64,000 nucleotides of DNA from Variovorax saccharolyticus (GTDB lineage Bacteria > Pseudomonadota > Gammaproteobacteria > Burkholderiales > Burkholderiaceae_C), in contig NZ_JASZYT010000006.1 in NCBI RefSeq assembly GCF_030316765.1, positions 1 through 64,000 of the forward strand, in the 5' to 3' direction. Below, one piece after another: positions 1-9,965 of the stretch. The position numbers and the translations under genes were made by a program. Each line of letters opens with the position of its first letter. Position 1 is the stretch's first letter. The notes beneath the pieces are model-generated. The model was not told where the DNA came from. It saw nothing but the letters and a program-made list of their open reading frames with translations, and searched no databases.

Positions 1-98
1 GCGTTTAAAGTCTTGAAGACTTTGTTCCGAAGAACTTAGCCATTCGCCTCAAACGCCCACGCTTATCGGCTGTATATTTTTAACGATCCGTCAAAACA
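1..98 (-). promoter_or_regulatory. rRNA operon leader with boxA-like element (operon continues off the left edge)
   Basis: Read on the minus strand this segment holds a boxA-like stretch (GGATCGTTAAAAA at 78-90) followed by ACAGCCGATAAGCGTGGGCG, which I recognise as the kind of leader found just upstream of 16S rRNA in Comamonadaceae, including a GTGGGCG boxC-like core. No rRNA is inside the window, so the 16S gene would begin beyond base 1. The assignment rests on remembered leader sequence plus the promoter array immediately upstream; there is no convincing ORF here. Confidence 0.6.
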
Positions 99-141
99 AT
101 CTCTTGTTTTGTTTGCTTCGCTGCGATCAGCGGAGCCTTCG

Positions 142-171
142 ATTATGACACGGTTTTTTAAGAACCGGCAA
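142..171 (-). promoter_or_regulatory. sigma-70 promoter, leader-proximal copy (rrn P-like)
   Basis: On the minus strand TTGCCG (166-171) and CATAAT (142-147) are 18 bp apart. The -10 is preceded by GTGT and followed by the discriminator CGAAGGCTCCGC, identical to the other two copies. A-rich, UP-like sequence lies upstream of the -35. This -35 is the weakest of the three. Confidence 0.6.
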
Positions 172-250
172 ACTTTTTTCGCTTTCTTTCGCTTGCTTCA
201 GTCACTTCGCTGGGAAGCTGCTGCAGTTCGCGTTTTCTGCGGAGCCTTCG

Positions 251-280
251 ATTATGACACAGTTTTTTCAACTTCGTCAA
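251..280 (-). promoter_or_regulatory. sigma-70 promoter, middle copy (rrn P-like)
   Basis: On the minus strand TTGACG (275-280) and CATAAT (251-256) are separated by 18 bp, the best consensus match of the three copies. The same GC-rich discriminator follows and an A-rich block (AAAGAAAAAG) lies about 10 bp above the -35. It points left, toward the rRNA leader. Confidence 0.7.
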
Positions 281-371
281 CCTCGGGAGGCTTTTTCTTT
301 CCCGCCAGTCACTTCGATCAACTCGCAACCCGGAGGCTGCTTCGTCGCCGTCGTTTTCAGCGGAGCCTTCG

Positions 372-401
372 ATTGTGACACAGTTTTTAGAACCAGATCA
401 A
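372..401 (-). promoter_or_regulatory. sigma-70 promoter, leader-distal copy (rrn P-like)
   Basis: On the minus strand TTGATC (396-401) and CACAAT (372-377) are 18 bp apart, with the shared discriminator and a run of seven A upstream. Distances between -10 elements of the three copies are 109 and 121 bp. Confidence 0.6.
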
Positions 402-566
402 GACCGAAGGGCCTTTTTTTTGTCTCGCCTTCCGACTCGCTTCGGGCTCGACTCCTGACATTTCCCGGACCTTGCTGCGATGTTGCCATCGCGTCTTGAG
501 CCGAGCCCACGAGTATATGCCATTTTTGAGGGCCGTCCGGCGCTTCGCTCCGATAATCGCTCCTAC

Positions 567-2474
<1,908 letters not shown>

Positions 2475-2603
2475 CCGACGCACCGGCCGTGCGCGGGCCC
2501 GCCCCGGACGCGGCCTGACGCCGGACCGACTGGCGTCCTTGTCCGACGCGGCGAGGCGCGGCGGCGCGCTATACAGGGCCTGTCCTGGCTCCTTCCTCGC
2601 CGC

Positions 2604-4358
2604 ATGCCTCCTCTCTACGCCCTCGGGCGACCCGCAGCCCTGTGCCGCAGCGTCGCTCTTGCACTGCTGCTGGCCGTCGGACTCGCCGCCTGCGCCGAGC
2701 TGCCGAAGAATGTCGACCGGCCGGTCTCGGCCGCGCTGGCCTCACCGGCGGGCACGCCGCTCGGCGAACTGGTGCAGCAGCGCCGCGCTTCGGCGGGGAC
2801 GCGCTACACGACCGGCTTCGTGCTGCTCGATGGACCGCCGGCCGCCTACGGCAGCCGGCTGGCGCTGGTCGAAGGTGCGCAGAAGACCCTCGACCTCCAG
2901 TACTACGCGATTCACGCCGATGCCAGCACCGCCCGGCTGCTGCGCGCGGTGCGCGAGGCCGCCGAGCGCGGCGTGCGCGTGCGCATCCTGCTCGACGATT
3001 TCCACAGCACCGGCCGCGACGCGGTCGTGATGCGGATGGCGCTGGTGCCCAACGTCGAGATGCGGATGTTCAATCCGCTGGCAGGCGCGCGCGCCTCGAC
3101 CCTGGGCCGGTTCATGAGCTCGATCGAGGACGCCTCGCGGATCCAGCAGCGCATGCACAACAAGCTATTCATCGCCGACAACGTGCTGGCGGTCGCGGGC
3201 GGCCGCAACCTCGGAGACGCCTACTTCGGCAAGAACAACAAGGGCAATTTCATCGATCTCGACGTGCTGGTGGCCGGGCCGCTGGTGCAGGACCTGTCTC
3301 GCAGCTTCGATGCCTACTGGAACAACGAGCGCGCCTATCCGGTGCAATCGCTGGTGACGGCGAAGGAACTCGACCAGATCCGCGAGAAGGCGCGCGCCGA
3401 GTCGAAGGCCGAAGCCGAACGCGCGGCCGCCGCGCCGGTGCCGCCCGCAGGGGATCCAGGCAGCGGCGACGGCGCATCGGCCGCCGACGCCCGCGCGCAG
3501 GCCTGGGACGAAAAGCCGATGGACCTGCGCACGGCCGATTTCGTCTGGGCCCCGGCGGTGGTGCTGGCCGACAAGCCGGGCAAGATCCCGGCCGACAGCG
3601 CCGGCCCCGACACCGGCAAGGCCCCGGGCCTCACGGTGACGCGGCAGAACGGGAAGACGCCGCGCCAGGCCGCGCGCAGCGGCGACTCGCTCGATGCCGC
3701 CGCCAGCGCTGCGGCCGACGGCGAGACCGTGGTCGACGGCCTGCTGCAGCTGATCGGAACCGCGCGCCGCGACCTGCTGATCATCTCGCCCTACTTCGTG
3801 CCGGGCGCCGACATGAAGCAGGCCTTCGCCGCGGCAAAGGCGCGCGGCGTGCGGGTCCGCGTGCTGACCAATTCGCTGGCGTCGAACGACGCCCCGGTCG
3901 CCCACGTGGGCTACGCGCGGCATCGCGACGAGTTGCTGGCGATGGGTCTGGAGCTCTACGAACTGCGCAGCGAGCAGGCCGGGCTCGGCAGCGCCTTCGG
4001 CTCGGGCAGCGGCAGCATGGCGGGCGAATCGCGCTCGATGCTGCATTCGAAGGTGCTGGTGATCGACGGCCGGCTGCTGGTGGTCGGCTCGATGAACCTG
4101 GACCTGCGCTCACAGCTGCAGAACACCGAGATCGCGGTGCTGGTGCGCAGCGACGTACTTTCGCGCGTGGCCGGCGAGAAGATCGACCGGGCCATGCGCG
4201 AAGGCTCGTGGCGCGTGGAGCGCAGCGACGGGCGGCTGGTCTGGCACGCGCCCGAGGGCAGCGGCCTGGCGGACGCCACCAGCGAGCCCGACACCAGCGC
4301 CGGATTGCGGCTGATGCTGAAGCTGTTCGGCCCGCTGGCACCCGACTCCCTGCTGTAG
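2604..4358 (+). CDS. phospholipase D-family lipoprotein (ClsC-like)
   Basis: A 584-aa PLD-superfamily phosphatidyltransferase or hydrolase, probably anchored in a membrane by lipid. The N-terminus has a hydrophobic stretch ending in the lipobox LAAC (Cys30). Both HKD motifs are present: HNKLFIADN near residue 185 and HSKVLVIDG near 481, each followed by the downstream G/S-N-L-D stretch. Between them lies a long Ala/Glu-rich, low-complexity insert (about residues 255-350). Closest in style to the ClsC/YmdC cardiolipin synthases, but no YmdB partner is adjacent. Substrate is not decided by sequence. Confidence 0.85.
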   Translation: MPPLYALGRPAALCRSVALALLLAVGLAACAELPKNVDRPVSAALASPAGTPLGELVQQRRASAGTRYTTGFVLLDGPPAAYGSRLALVEGAQKTLDLQYYAIHADASTARLLRAVREAAERGVRVRILLDDFHSTGRDAVVMRMALVPNVEMRMFNPLAGARASTLGRFMSSIEDASRIQQRMHNKLFIADNVLAVAGGRNLGDAYFGKNNKGNFIDLDVLVAGPLVQDLSRSFDAYWNNERAYPVQSLVTAKELDQIREKARAESKAEAERAAAAPVPPAGDPGSGDGASAADARAQAWDEKPMDLRTADFVWAPAVVLADKPGKIPADSAGPDTGKAPGLTVTRQNGKTPRQAARSGDSLDAAASAAADGETVVDGLLQLIGTARRDLLIISPYFVPGADMKQAFAAAKARGVRVRVLTNSLASNDAPVAHVGYARHRDELLAMGLELYELRSEQAGLGSAFGSGSGSMAGESRSMLHSKVLVIDGRLLVVGSMNLDLRSQLQNTEIAVLVRSDVLSRVAGEKIDRAMREGSWRVERSDGRLVWHAPEGSGLADATSEPDTSAGLRLMLKLFGPLAPDSLL

Positions 4359-4363
4359 GCGCG

Positions 4364-5791
4364 TCAGAGCTGGTCGCGCACGCGCGCGAAGACCTTCCAG
4401 AAGGTGGCGTCCTGGGCGGTCGCGAAGTTGATCCGCATCAGCGTGGTCGGCGGCCGCCGGGCATGGAACAGCGAGCCGGGGGCCAGCAGGTAGCCCTCGT
4501 CGAGCATGCGCTGCGTCAGCGCATCGGTATCGACGCCGGTATCGACCCAGCCGAACAGGCCGGCCGGCTCCGAAGCCAGCGTGCAGCCGGCCGCCAAGGC
4601 GAGCTTGACGGTGCGGCCGCGCGCGCCATCGAGCCTGACCCGGATCCGCTCGGCGTGCCGGCGCAGCTGGCCCTGGTCGATGCACCAGGCCAGCGCGCGC
4701 TCGAACAGCGCCGGCGAGGTCAGGGTCGCGAGCAGCTTGGTCTCGAGCAGGCGGCCGACCAGCGCCGGCGAGGCGGCCAGGAAGCCGATGCGCCAGTTCG
4801 GCGCCAGGATCTTGGCGAATCCGCCCACGTAGATGGTGCGCTGCAGGCCGTCGAGCGCGCTGAGGCGGGTCGCATGCTCGGGCGCCAGGTGGCTGTAGGT
4901 GTCGTCCTCGACGATGTGGAAGTCGTGCCGGTTGGCCAGCTGCAGCACGCGGTGCGCACTCCCTGGCGTCAGGCTGTAGCCGGTCGGGTTGTGCAGCACG
5001 CTCACGCTCACGAAGAGCTTGGGCTTGTGGGCGTCGCCCGCCGTGCAGTAGCGCTCCATCACCTCGAGGTCGGGCCCGTCGGCCTTGCGCGGCACCGGCA
5101 GGATCCGCATGCCCAGCGCCTCGAGCCGCGCGAATTCGAGCGCCCAGCCGGGCTCCTCGACCATCACCGGATCGCCGGCGCGCAGCAGGGTGCGGCTCAC
5201 GATGTCGAGCGCGTGGGTGGCGCCGATGGTGGTGACGATCTGCTCCGGCGCCGCCGGCACGTTGATGCCCGCCAGCTTGGTCGACAGGCTGCGGCGCAGG
5301 CCGCCGTCGCCCGCGGGCTCGCCATACTGCAGCGACAGCTCCTGCAGCGCCTTGCTGCTGGTGACGCGGCGCACCGCCGCCGGCATGAAGGTCGACTCCA
5401 GCCAGTCGGAGGGGAAGACGCCCATGCCCGGCTGCGGCTTGTCGCTCGGACGATGGAACATGCCGCGGATCAGCGCACTGGCATCGGCCGCCACCAGGGG
5501 CACGGGCGCCGGAGCCGGCGTCGAGCGGGTGCTGGCAGTCTCGAGCCCGCCGCCGGCCGCTGCCGAATCGCGCACATAGAAACCGCGCTGTCGGCGCGCC
5601 TCGACCAGGCCCTGGGCCAGCAGCTGGTCGTAGGCCGCGACCACGGTGTGCGGGCTCACGCCCTGCTGGCGTGCGCACTCGCGCACCGACGGCAAGCGCG
5701 CCCCCGGTGCCAGCAGCCGGTTGCGGATGCGCTCGGAGAAGCGGTCGGCCAGCTGGCCGGTCAGCGACTGAGTAGAAGTTCGTGTCAGCAT
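4364..5791 (-). CDS. MocR-type regulator (GntR HTH fused to aminotransferase fold)
   Basis: 475-aa PLP-dependent transcription factor. Residues about 10-80 form a GntR winged helix (LPSVRECARQQGVSPHTV); the remainder is a class I aminotransferase fold with the PLP lysine in GGFAKILAP near residue 323. MocR proteins bind a small amino compound through PLP and activate or repress a divergent gene. ATG 5791 gives a normal N-terminus; an in-frame extension to 5905 would run across the divergent promoter. The divergent neighbour is a LysE exporter, so control of amino-acid or amine export is the likely job. The 3' end is 5 bp from the convergent PLD gene. Confidence 0.9.
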   Translation of the reverse strand: MLTRTSTQSLTGQLADRFSERIRNRLLAPGARLPSVRECARQQGVSPHTVVAAYDQLLAQGLVEARRQRGFYVRDSAAAGGGLETASTRSTPAPAPVPLVAADASALIRGMFHRPSDKPQPGMGVFPSDWLESTFMPAAVRRVTSSKALQELSLQYGEPAGDGGLRRSLSTKLAGINVPAAPEQIVTTIGATHALDIVSRTLLRAGDPVMVEEPGWALEFARLEALGMRILPVPRKADGPDLEVMERYCTAGDAHKPKLFVSVSVLHNPTGYSLTPGSAHRVLQLANRHDFHIVEDDTYSHLAPEHATRLSALDGLQRTIYVGGFAKILAPNWRIGFLAASPALVGRLLETKLLATLTSPALFERALAWCIDQGQLRRHAERIRVRLDGARGRTVKLALAAGCTLASEPAGLFGWVDTGVDTDALTQRMLDEGYLLAPGSLFHARRPPTTLMRINFATAQDATFWKVFARVRDQL

Positions 5792-5821
5792 GACGGATGA
5801 GGCTCTGTGTCGACGGATCGA

Positions 5822-5873
5822 CCGATACAGACCGGGTGCATGTTCGCATATCTGTATCGGTACTGTAATGGTC
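5822..5873. promoter_or_regulatory. probable MocR operator: inverted plus direct repeats
   Basis: The 102-bp divergent gap holds a perfect 10-bp dyad, CCGATACAGA (5822-5831) and TCTGTATCGG (5851-5860). It also has an imperfect 11-bp direct repeat, CTGTATCGGTA (5852-5862) and CTGTAATGGTC (5863-5873). MocR regulators are known to use repeated boxes of this size, often in direct plus inverted arrangement. Assignment to the adjacent MocR is inferred. Confidence 0.6.
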
Positions 5874-5893
5874 ATCAGTTTAAAGTGTGTGTC

Positions 5894-6493
5894 ATGAACT
5901 GGCAAGAATTCACAGCGCTGCTGGTGTTGGCCACGGCGATGAGTTTCTCGCCCGGTCCCAACACCACCTTGTCGACCGCCCTCGCCGCCAACGGCGGCCT
6001 GCCGCGCGCCATGCGCTTCGTGTGGGCGGTGCCGGTCGGCTGGAGCCTCTTGCTCGCGCTGTGCGCGGCCGGCGTCGGCGCACTCGTGATGGCGGCGCCC
6101 TCGCTGCGCTGGGTCATCAAGGCCTTCGGCATCGCCTACCTGCTGTGGCTGGCCTGGAAGCTCAGCCGCAGCGGCACGCTGGGCCAGGCCGATGGCGCCC
6201 GGATGCAGGTCGGCTTCACGCAGGGCGTGATGCTGCAGTTCCTCAACATCAAGGCCTGGCTGCTGGCGCTGACGCTGGTCGCCGGCTGGATCGCCGGCCA
6301 GCCCGACCCGTTGCGGCGTTTCGCGATCGTGGCGCCCGTGATGCTGGTCTATGCCTTCGCCAGCAACTTCGCCTACGCGCTGGCCGGCGCGCTGCTGCGC
6401 AACTGGCTGGCCCAGGGCCGTCGCCTGCTGTGGTTCAACCGCGCCATGGCGGCGGTGCTGGCGCTCACCGCCTGGTGGATGGTGGGCGTATGA
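5894..6493 (+). CDS. LysE/RhtB-family amino acid exporter
   Basis: 199-aa inner-membrane protein with about six hydrophobic segments and the family motif SFSPGPNTT near the N-terminus. The family exports amino acids by exchange with protons. I start at ATG 5894 (MNWQEFTALL); the open frame extends upstream through the operator region, which is unlikely to be coding. The stop overlaps the next start by four bases (ATGA), so the two are translationally coupled. Confidence 0.88.
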   Translation: MNWQEFTALLVLATAMSFSPGPNTTLSTALAANGGLPRAMRFVWAVPVGWSLLLALCAAGVGALVMAAPSLRWVIKAFGIAYLLWLAWKLSRSGTLGQADGARMQVGFTQGVMLQFLNIKAWLLALTLVAGWIAGQPDPLRRFAIVAPVMLVYAFASNFAYALAGALLRNWLAQGRRLLWFNRAMAAVLALTAWWMVGV

Positions 6494-7425
6494 AGATGAA
6501 GATCAAGGACGAGACCCTCGGCATGTGGCTGGGCGTGCTCGGCGTGGCCTTCTTCGCGGTCACGCTGCCGATGACGCGGCTGGCCACCGGGACGCAGGCC
6601 GCACCCCAGCTGTCGCCCTGGTTCGTGACGCTCGGGCGGGCAGCACTGGCCGGCGTGCTGTCGGTGATCTTCCTGCTCGCCACCCGCTCGCCCCGGCCGC
6701 AGCGGCAACACTGGAAGCCGCTCGGCATGGCGGTGCTCGGCAACGCGGTCGGCTACCCCCTGCTGCTGGCCTATGCGCTGCGCGTGGTCACTGCCAGCCA
6801 CGCCGCGGTGATCACCGCCCTGCTGCCCCTGGTGACCGCGGCCTGCGCCGCCTGGGTGCTGCACCAGCGGGCGCGGCTCGGCTTCTGGCTCTGCGCCATC
6901 GCGGGCAGCGCGCTGGTGGTCGTGTTCTCGCTGCTGCGGGCGCAGTCGCACGGCGGCGGCTTCGGCCTCGAATGGGCCGACGTGCTGCTGGTCGGCGCGG
7001 TCATCGCGGCTTCGCTGGGCTACATCTACGGCGCCCAGGTGACGCCGGCACTGGGGGCCGAGCGCGTGATCTGCTGGGTCTGCGTGCTGGCATTGCCGGT
7101 GACGCTGCCGGGCACGCTGTGGCTCTGGCCCGAGCAGCCGGTCGCGGCCTCGGCCTGGATCGGCTTCGTCTACGTCGGCGTGTTCTCGATGTGGATGGGC
7201 TTCTTCGCCTGGTACCGCGGCCTCGCGATGGGTGGCGCCCTGCGCGTCAGCCAGACCCAGCTGCTGCAGCCCTTCCTGTCGATCCTCGCCGCCGTGCCGC
7301 TGCTCGGCGAACCGCTCGACGTGGTCACGCTCGGCTTCGCCGCGGCCGTGGTGGCCACGGTCGTCGCCGGCAAGAAGCTGTCCCAGCCGCGCGCCCCGGT
7401 CGTCGTTGCGACGGCGACCCGCTAA
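6490..7425 (+). CDS. EamA/DMT-family transporter
   Basis: 311-aa integral membrane protein with about ten hydrophobic segments in two EamA repeats, starting MKMKIKDETLGMWLG. The drug/metabolite superfamily exports amino acids and other small metabolites. It is coupled to the LysE gene by an ATGA overlap and followed 25 bp later by an aminotransferase. Having two unrelated exporter families back to back points to excretion of one toxic amino compound; substrate unknown. Confidence 0.87.
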   Translation: MKMKIKDETLGMWLGVLGVAFFAVTLPMTRLATGTQAAPQLSPWFVTLGRAALAGVLSVIFLLATRSPRPQRQHWKPLGMAVLGNAVGYPLLLAYALRVVTASHAAVITALLPLVTAACAAWVLHQRARLGFWLCAIAGSALVVVFSLLRAQSHGGGFGLEWADVLLVGAVIAASLGYIYGAQVTPALGAERVICWVCVLALPVTLPGTLWLWPEQPVAASAWIGFVYVGVFSMWMGFFAWYRGLAMGGALRVSQTQLLQPFLSILAAVPLLGEPLDVVTLGFAAAVVATVVAGKKLSQPRAPVVVATATR

Positions 7426-7450
7426 TCTTCCGCACCTTCAAGGAAAAAAC

Positions 7451-8665
7451 ATGAACTGGAAACTCGCCGCCCGTGCCGAAAAGATGAATCCGTCGGTGCT
7501 CCGTGAAATCCTCAAGGTCACCGAACGACCCGGCATCATCAGCCTGGCCGGCGGCCTGCCTTCGCCGAAGGCCTTCCCGATCAACGCCTTCGCCGAGGCC
7601 TGTGCAGAGGTGCTGCACAAGGACGGCCAGGCCGCGCTACAGTACGGCGCGAGCGAAGGCTACGGCCCGCTGCGCGAAGCCGTCGCCGCGATGCTGCCCT
7701 GGCCGGTGGACCCGGCCCAGGTGCTGATCACCACCGGCTCGCAGCAGGGCCTGGACCTGGTCGCCAAGGTGCTGCTCGACCCCGGCAGCCGCGTGCTGGT
7801 CGAGACCCCGACCTACCTCGGCGCGCTGCAGGCCTTCTCGCCGATGGAGCCGGAGCCGGTCAGCGTCGCCAGCGACAGCGAGGGCGTGGTGGTCGACGAC
7901 CTGATCGCCAAGGCGCAGGACGCGCGCTTCGTCTACCTGCTGCCCAACTTCCAGAACCCGACCGGCCGCACCATGACCGAGGAGCGCCGCGCTGCGGTGT
8001 CCGCGGCGGCGGCCAAGGCCGGCCTGCCGATCGTCGAGGACAACCCCTACGGCGAGCTCTGGTTCGACCAGGCGCCGGCGCTGCCGCTCACGGCGCGCAA
8101 TCCCGAAGGCTGCATCTACCTCGGCTCGTTCTCGAAGGTGCTGGCACCGGGCCTGCGCCTGGGCTTCATGGTGGCGCCCAAGTCGATCTTCCCGAAGCTG
8201 CTGCAGGCCAAGCAGGCGGCCGACCTGCATTCGCCGAGCTTCAACCAGCGCATGGTCCACGAGGTCATGAAGGACGGCTTCCTGTCGCGCCACGTGCCGA
8301 CCATCCGGGCGCTCTACAAGCGCCAGTGCGAAGCCATGGTGGCGGCGCTGCAGCGTGAGATGAAGGGCCTGTCGGTCGAATTCGTCAAGCCGGCCGGCGG
8401 CATGTTCCTGTGGGTCCGGCTGCCCGAGGGCATCGATACCGTGGCGCTGCTGCCGAAGGCGGTCGAGCGGGGCGTGGCCTTCGTGCCGGGCGCGCCCTTC
8501 TACGCCGGCGAGGGCGACCCGCGCACGCTGCGGCTGTCCTTCGTGACCGCGAGCGTCGACGAGATCGACACCGCGATCGCCGCGCTGGCCGAGGTGGTGC
8601 GCGAACAGCTCGCCCACCATGCGGCGGCCGAGGTGCAGCGGCAACTGGCGGCCAGCCCCGCCTGA
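7451..8665 (+). CDS. PLP-dependent aminotransferase (class I/II, 2-aminoadipate/LysN-like)
   Basis: 404-aa cytosolic aminotransferase. Features are the N-terminal GIISLAGGLPSPKAFP typical of the MocR/LysN branch, NPTGRTM, and the PLP lysine in GSFSKVLAPGLRLGF near residue 227. Unlike the nearby MocR it has no DNA-binding domain. ATG 7451 follows an A-rich stretch with AAGG. It sits in the exporter run, so it may catabolise the same amino acid that the exporters remove. Specificity (2-aminoadipate, aromatic or branched chain) cannot be read from sequence. Confidence 0.87.
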   Translation: MNWKLAARAEKMNPSVLREILKVTERPGIISLAGGLPSPKAFPINAFAEACAEVLHKDGQAALQYGASEGYGPLREAVAAMLPWPVDPAQVLITTGSQQGLDLVAKVLLDPGSRVLVETPTYLGALQAFSPMEPEPVSVASDSEGVVVDDLIAKAQDARFVYLLPNFQNPTGRTMTEERRAAVSAAAAKAGLPIVEDNPYGELWFDQAPALPLTARNPEGCIYLGSFSKVLAPGLRLGFMVAPKSIFPKLLQAKQAADLHSPSFNQRMVHEVMKDGFLSRHVPTIRALYKRQCEAMVAALQREMKGLSVEFVKPAGGMFLWVRLPEGIDTVALLPKAVERGVAFVPGAPFYAGEGDPRTLRLSFVTASVDEIDTAIAALAEVVREQLAHHAAAEVQRQLAASPA

Positions 8666-8683
8666 TCCCCCGACAGCCCCGCG

Positions 8684-9322
8684 ATGATCGACGGCAGCAG
8701 CTTCCTGCTCTTCCTGCTCGCGGTGCTGGCGCTGTTCGTCTCGCCCGGACCCAACATGGCCTTCGTGCTTTCGCACGGGGTGTCGATGGGACCGCGCGCC
8801 GGCTTCGCGGCCGGGCTCGGCATCGCCGCGGCGGACCTGGTGCACACGGTGTCGGCAGCGACCGGCATCACGGCACTGGTCGCTGCCTGGCCGCCCGCCT
8901 TCGACCTGCTGCGCTACGCCGGCGCGCTCTATCTGCTGTGGCTCGCCTGGCAGGCGCTGCGCGCCGGTGCTGCGCAGCCCAAGGCCGGCGCCGAGACCGC
9001 CACTTTCAGGCGCGTGGTGCGCAGCGCGTGGCTCAACAATCTCGTGAATCCGAAGGCGCTGCTGTTCTTCATGGTGTTCCTGCCGCAGTTCGTCGACCCG
9101 GCGCGTGGCAGCGTGCCGCTGCAACTGGTGCTGCTGGGCATCACGCTGTCGCTGGCCGGCCTGGTCTTCAACACCGCGCTCGGCGCCTGCAGCGGTCAGG
9201 TCGGCCGCTGGCTGCAACGGCGCGGTGCGGCCGGCTTCCAGCGCGGACTGCTGGCTGCGATGATGGCGGCCCTGGCGCTCCGGCTGCTCCTGCTCGACCG
9301 CCCTCCTATCAAGGGACTCTGA
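8684..9322 (+). CDS. LysE-family translocator
   Basis: 212-aa membrane protein, second LysE-type exporter of this cluster, with VSPGPNMAFVLSHG near residue 20 and about six hydrophobic segments. It is 18 bp after the aminotransferase and 1 bp before the GST, consistent with one transcript. It is not a close copy of the exporter at 5894, so the two probably differ in substrate. Confidence 0.88.
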   Translation: MIDGSSFLLFLLAVLALFVSPGPNMAFVLSHGVSMGPRAGFAAGLGIAAADLVHTVSAATGITALVAAWPPAFDLLRYAGALYLLWLAWQALRAGAAQPKAGAETATFRRVVRSAWLNNLVNPKALLFFMVFLPQFVDPARGSVPLQLVLLGITLSLAGLVFNTALGACSGQVGRWLQRRGAAGFQRGLLAAMMAALALRLLLLDRPPIKGL

Positions 9323-9323
9323 C

Positions 9324-9965
9324 ATGCTCAATATCTGGGGGCGCATCAGCTCCATCAACGTGCGCAAGGTGGTCTGGTGCGCCCAGGAACTCGGCCTCGA
9401 CTTCCAGCGCACCGAGGCCGGCGGCCGCTTCGGTGTGGTGCAGACGCCCGAATACCTGCAGCTCAATCCGAACGCGATGGTGCCGACCATCGACGACGGC
9501 GAAGGCCCGGACCGGGTCACGCTGTGGGAATCGAACGTGATCGTGCGCTACCTGTGCGCCAAACACTCGCCCGGCAAGCTCTACCCCGAGCCGCTGGCCG
9601 CGCGCTTCGACGCCGAGCGCTGGATGGACTGGCAGCAGACCACCTTGAACCCGGTCAGCGGCGGCGCCTTCAGGCAATGGGTGCGCACGCCGCCCGAGCA
9701 ACGCCAGCCCGAGCTTATCGCCTACTCGGTGCGCGCCACCGAGCCGCTGTTCGCGCTGCTCGACGCCCACCTGGCGACCCGCGCCTTCATGCTCGGCGAT
9801 GCATTCACGATGGCGGACATTCCGGTCGGCTGCGAGGCGCACCGCTGGTTCGGCCTGCCGCAGACCGAATACACGCGCCCGTCGTGGCCGAACGTCGAAC
9901 GCTGGTTCGCCGACCTGCGCACCCGTGCCGGCGCGCGCGGCGTGCTCGATCTCGCACTCGAATGA
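9324..9965 (+). CDS. glutathione S-transferase family protein
   Basis: 213-aa cytosolic GST. The N-terminal thioredoxin-like half (MLNIWGRISSINVRKVVW) has the glutathione-binding NPNAMVPTIDDG and WESNVI motifs; the C-terminal half is all-helical. It resembles the bacterial theta/Gst2 group. The start lies 1 bp after the LysE stop, and the stop overlaps the PhzF start (ATGA). A metabolic role alongside the cluster's exporters is inferred. Confidence 0.87.
   Translation: MLNIWGRISSINVRKVVWCAQELGLDFQRTEAGGRFGVVQTPEYLQLNPNAMVPTIDDGEGPDRVTLWESNVIVRYLCAKHSPGKLYPEPLAARFDAERWMDWQQTTLNPVSGGAFRQWVRTPPEQRQPELIAYSVRATEPLFALLDAHLATRAFMLGDAFTMADIPVGCEAHRWFGLPQTEYTRPSWPNVERWFADLRTRAGARGVLDLALE

Larger units (their letters stand above)
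121..402 (-). repeat. three tandem copies of a ~110-120 bp promoter unit
   Basis: A block of about 30 bp centred on GCGGAGCCTTCGATTATGAC (plus-strand reading) occurs at 130-159, 239-268 and 360-389 with only a few changes. The blocks coincide exactly with the three promoter cores; sequence between them is more diverged. The short open frames across this region (109-378, 254-499) are by-products of the repeat and look non-coding. Confidence 0.75.

Noticed and set aside
109..499. Short open frames at the left end with repeated AFDYDT-like peptides
   Set aside because: They come from the repeated promoter block, lack ribosome sites and have no homologous look.
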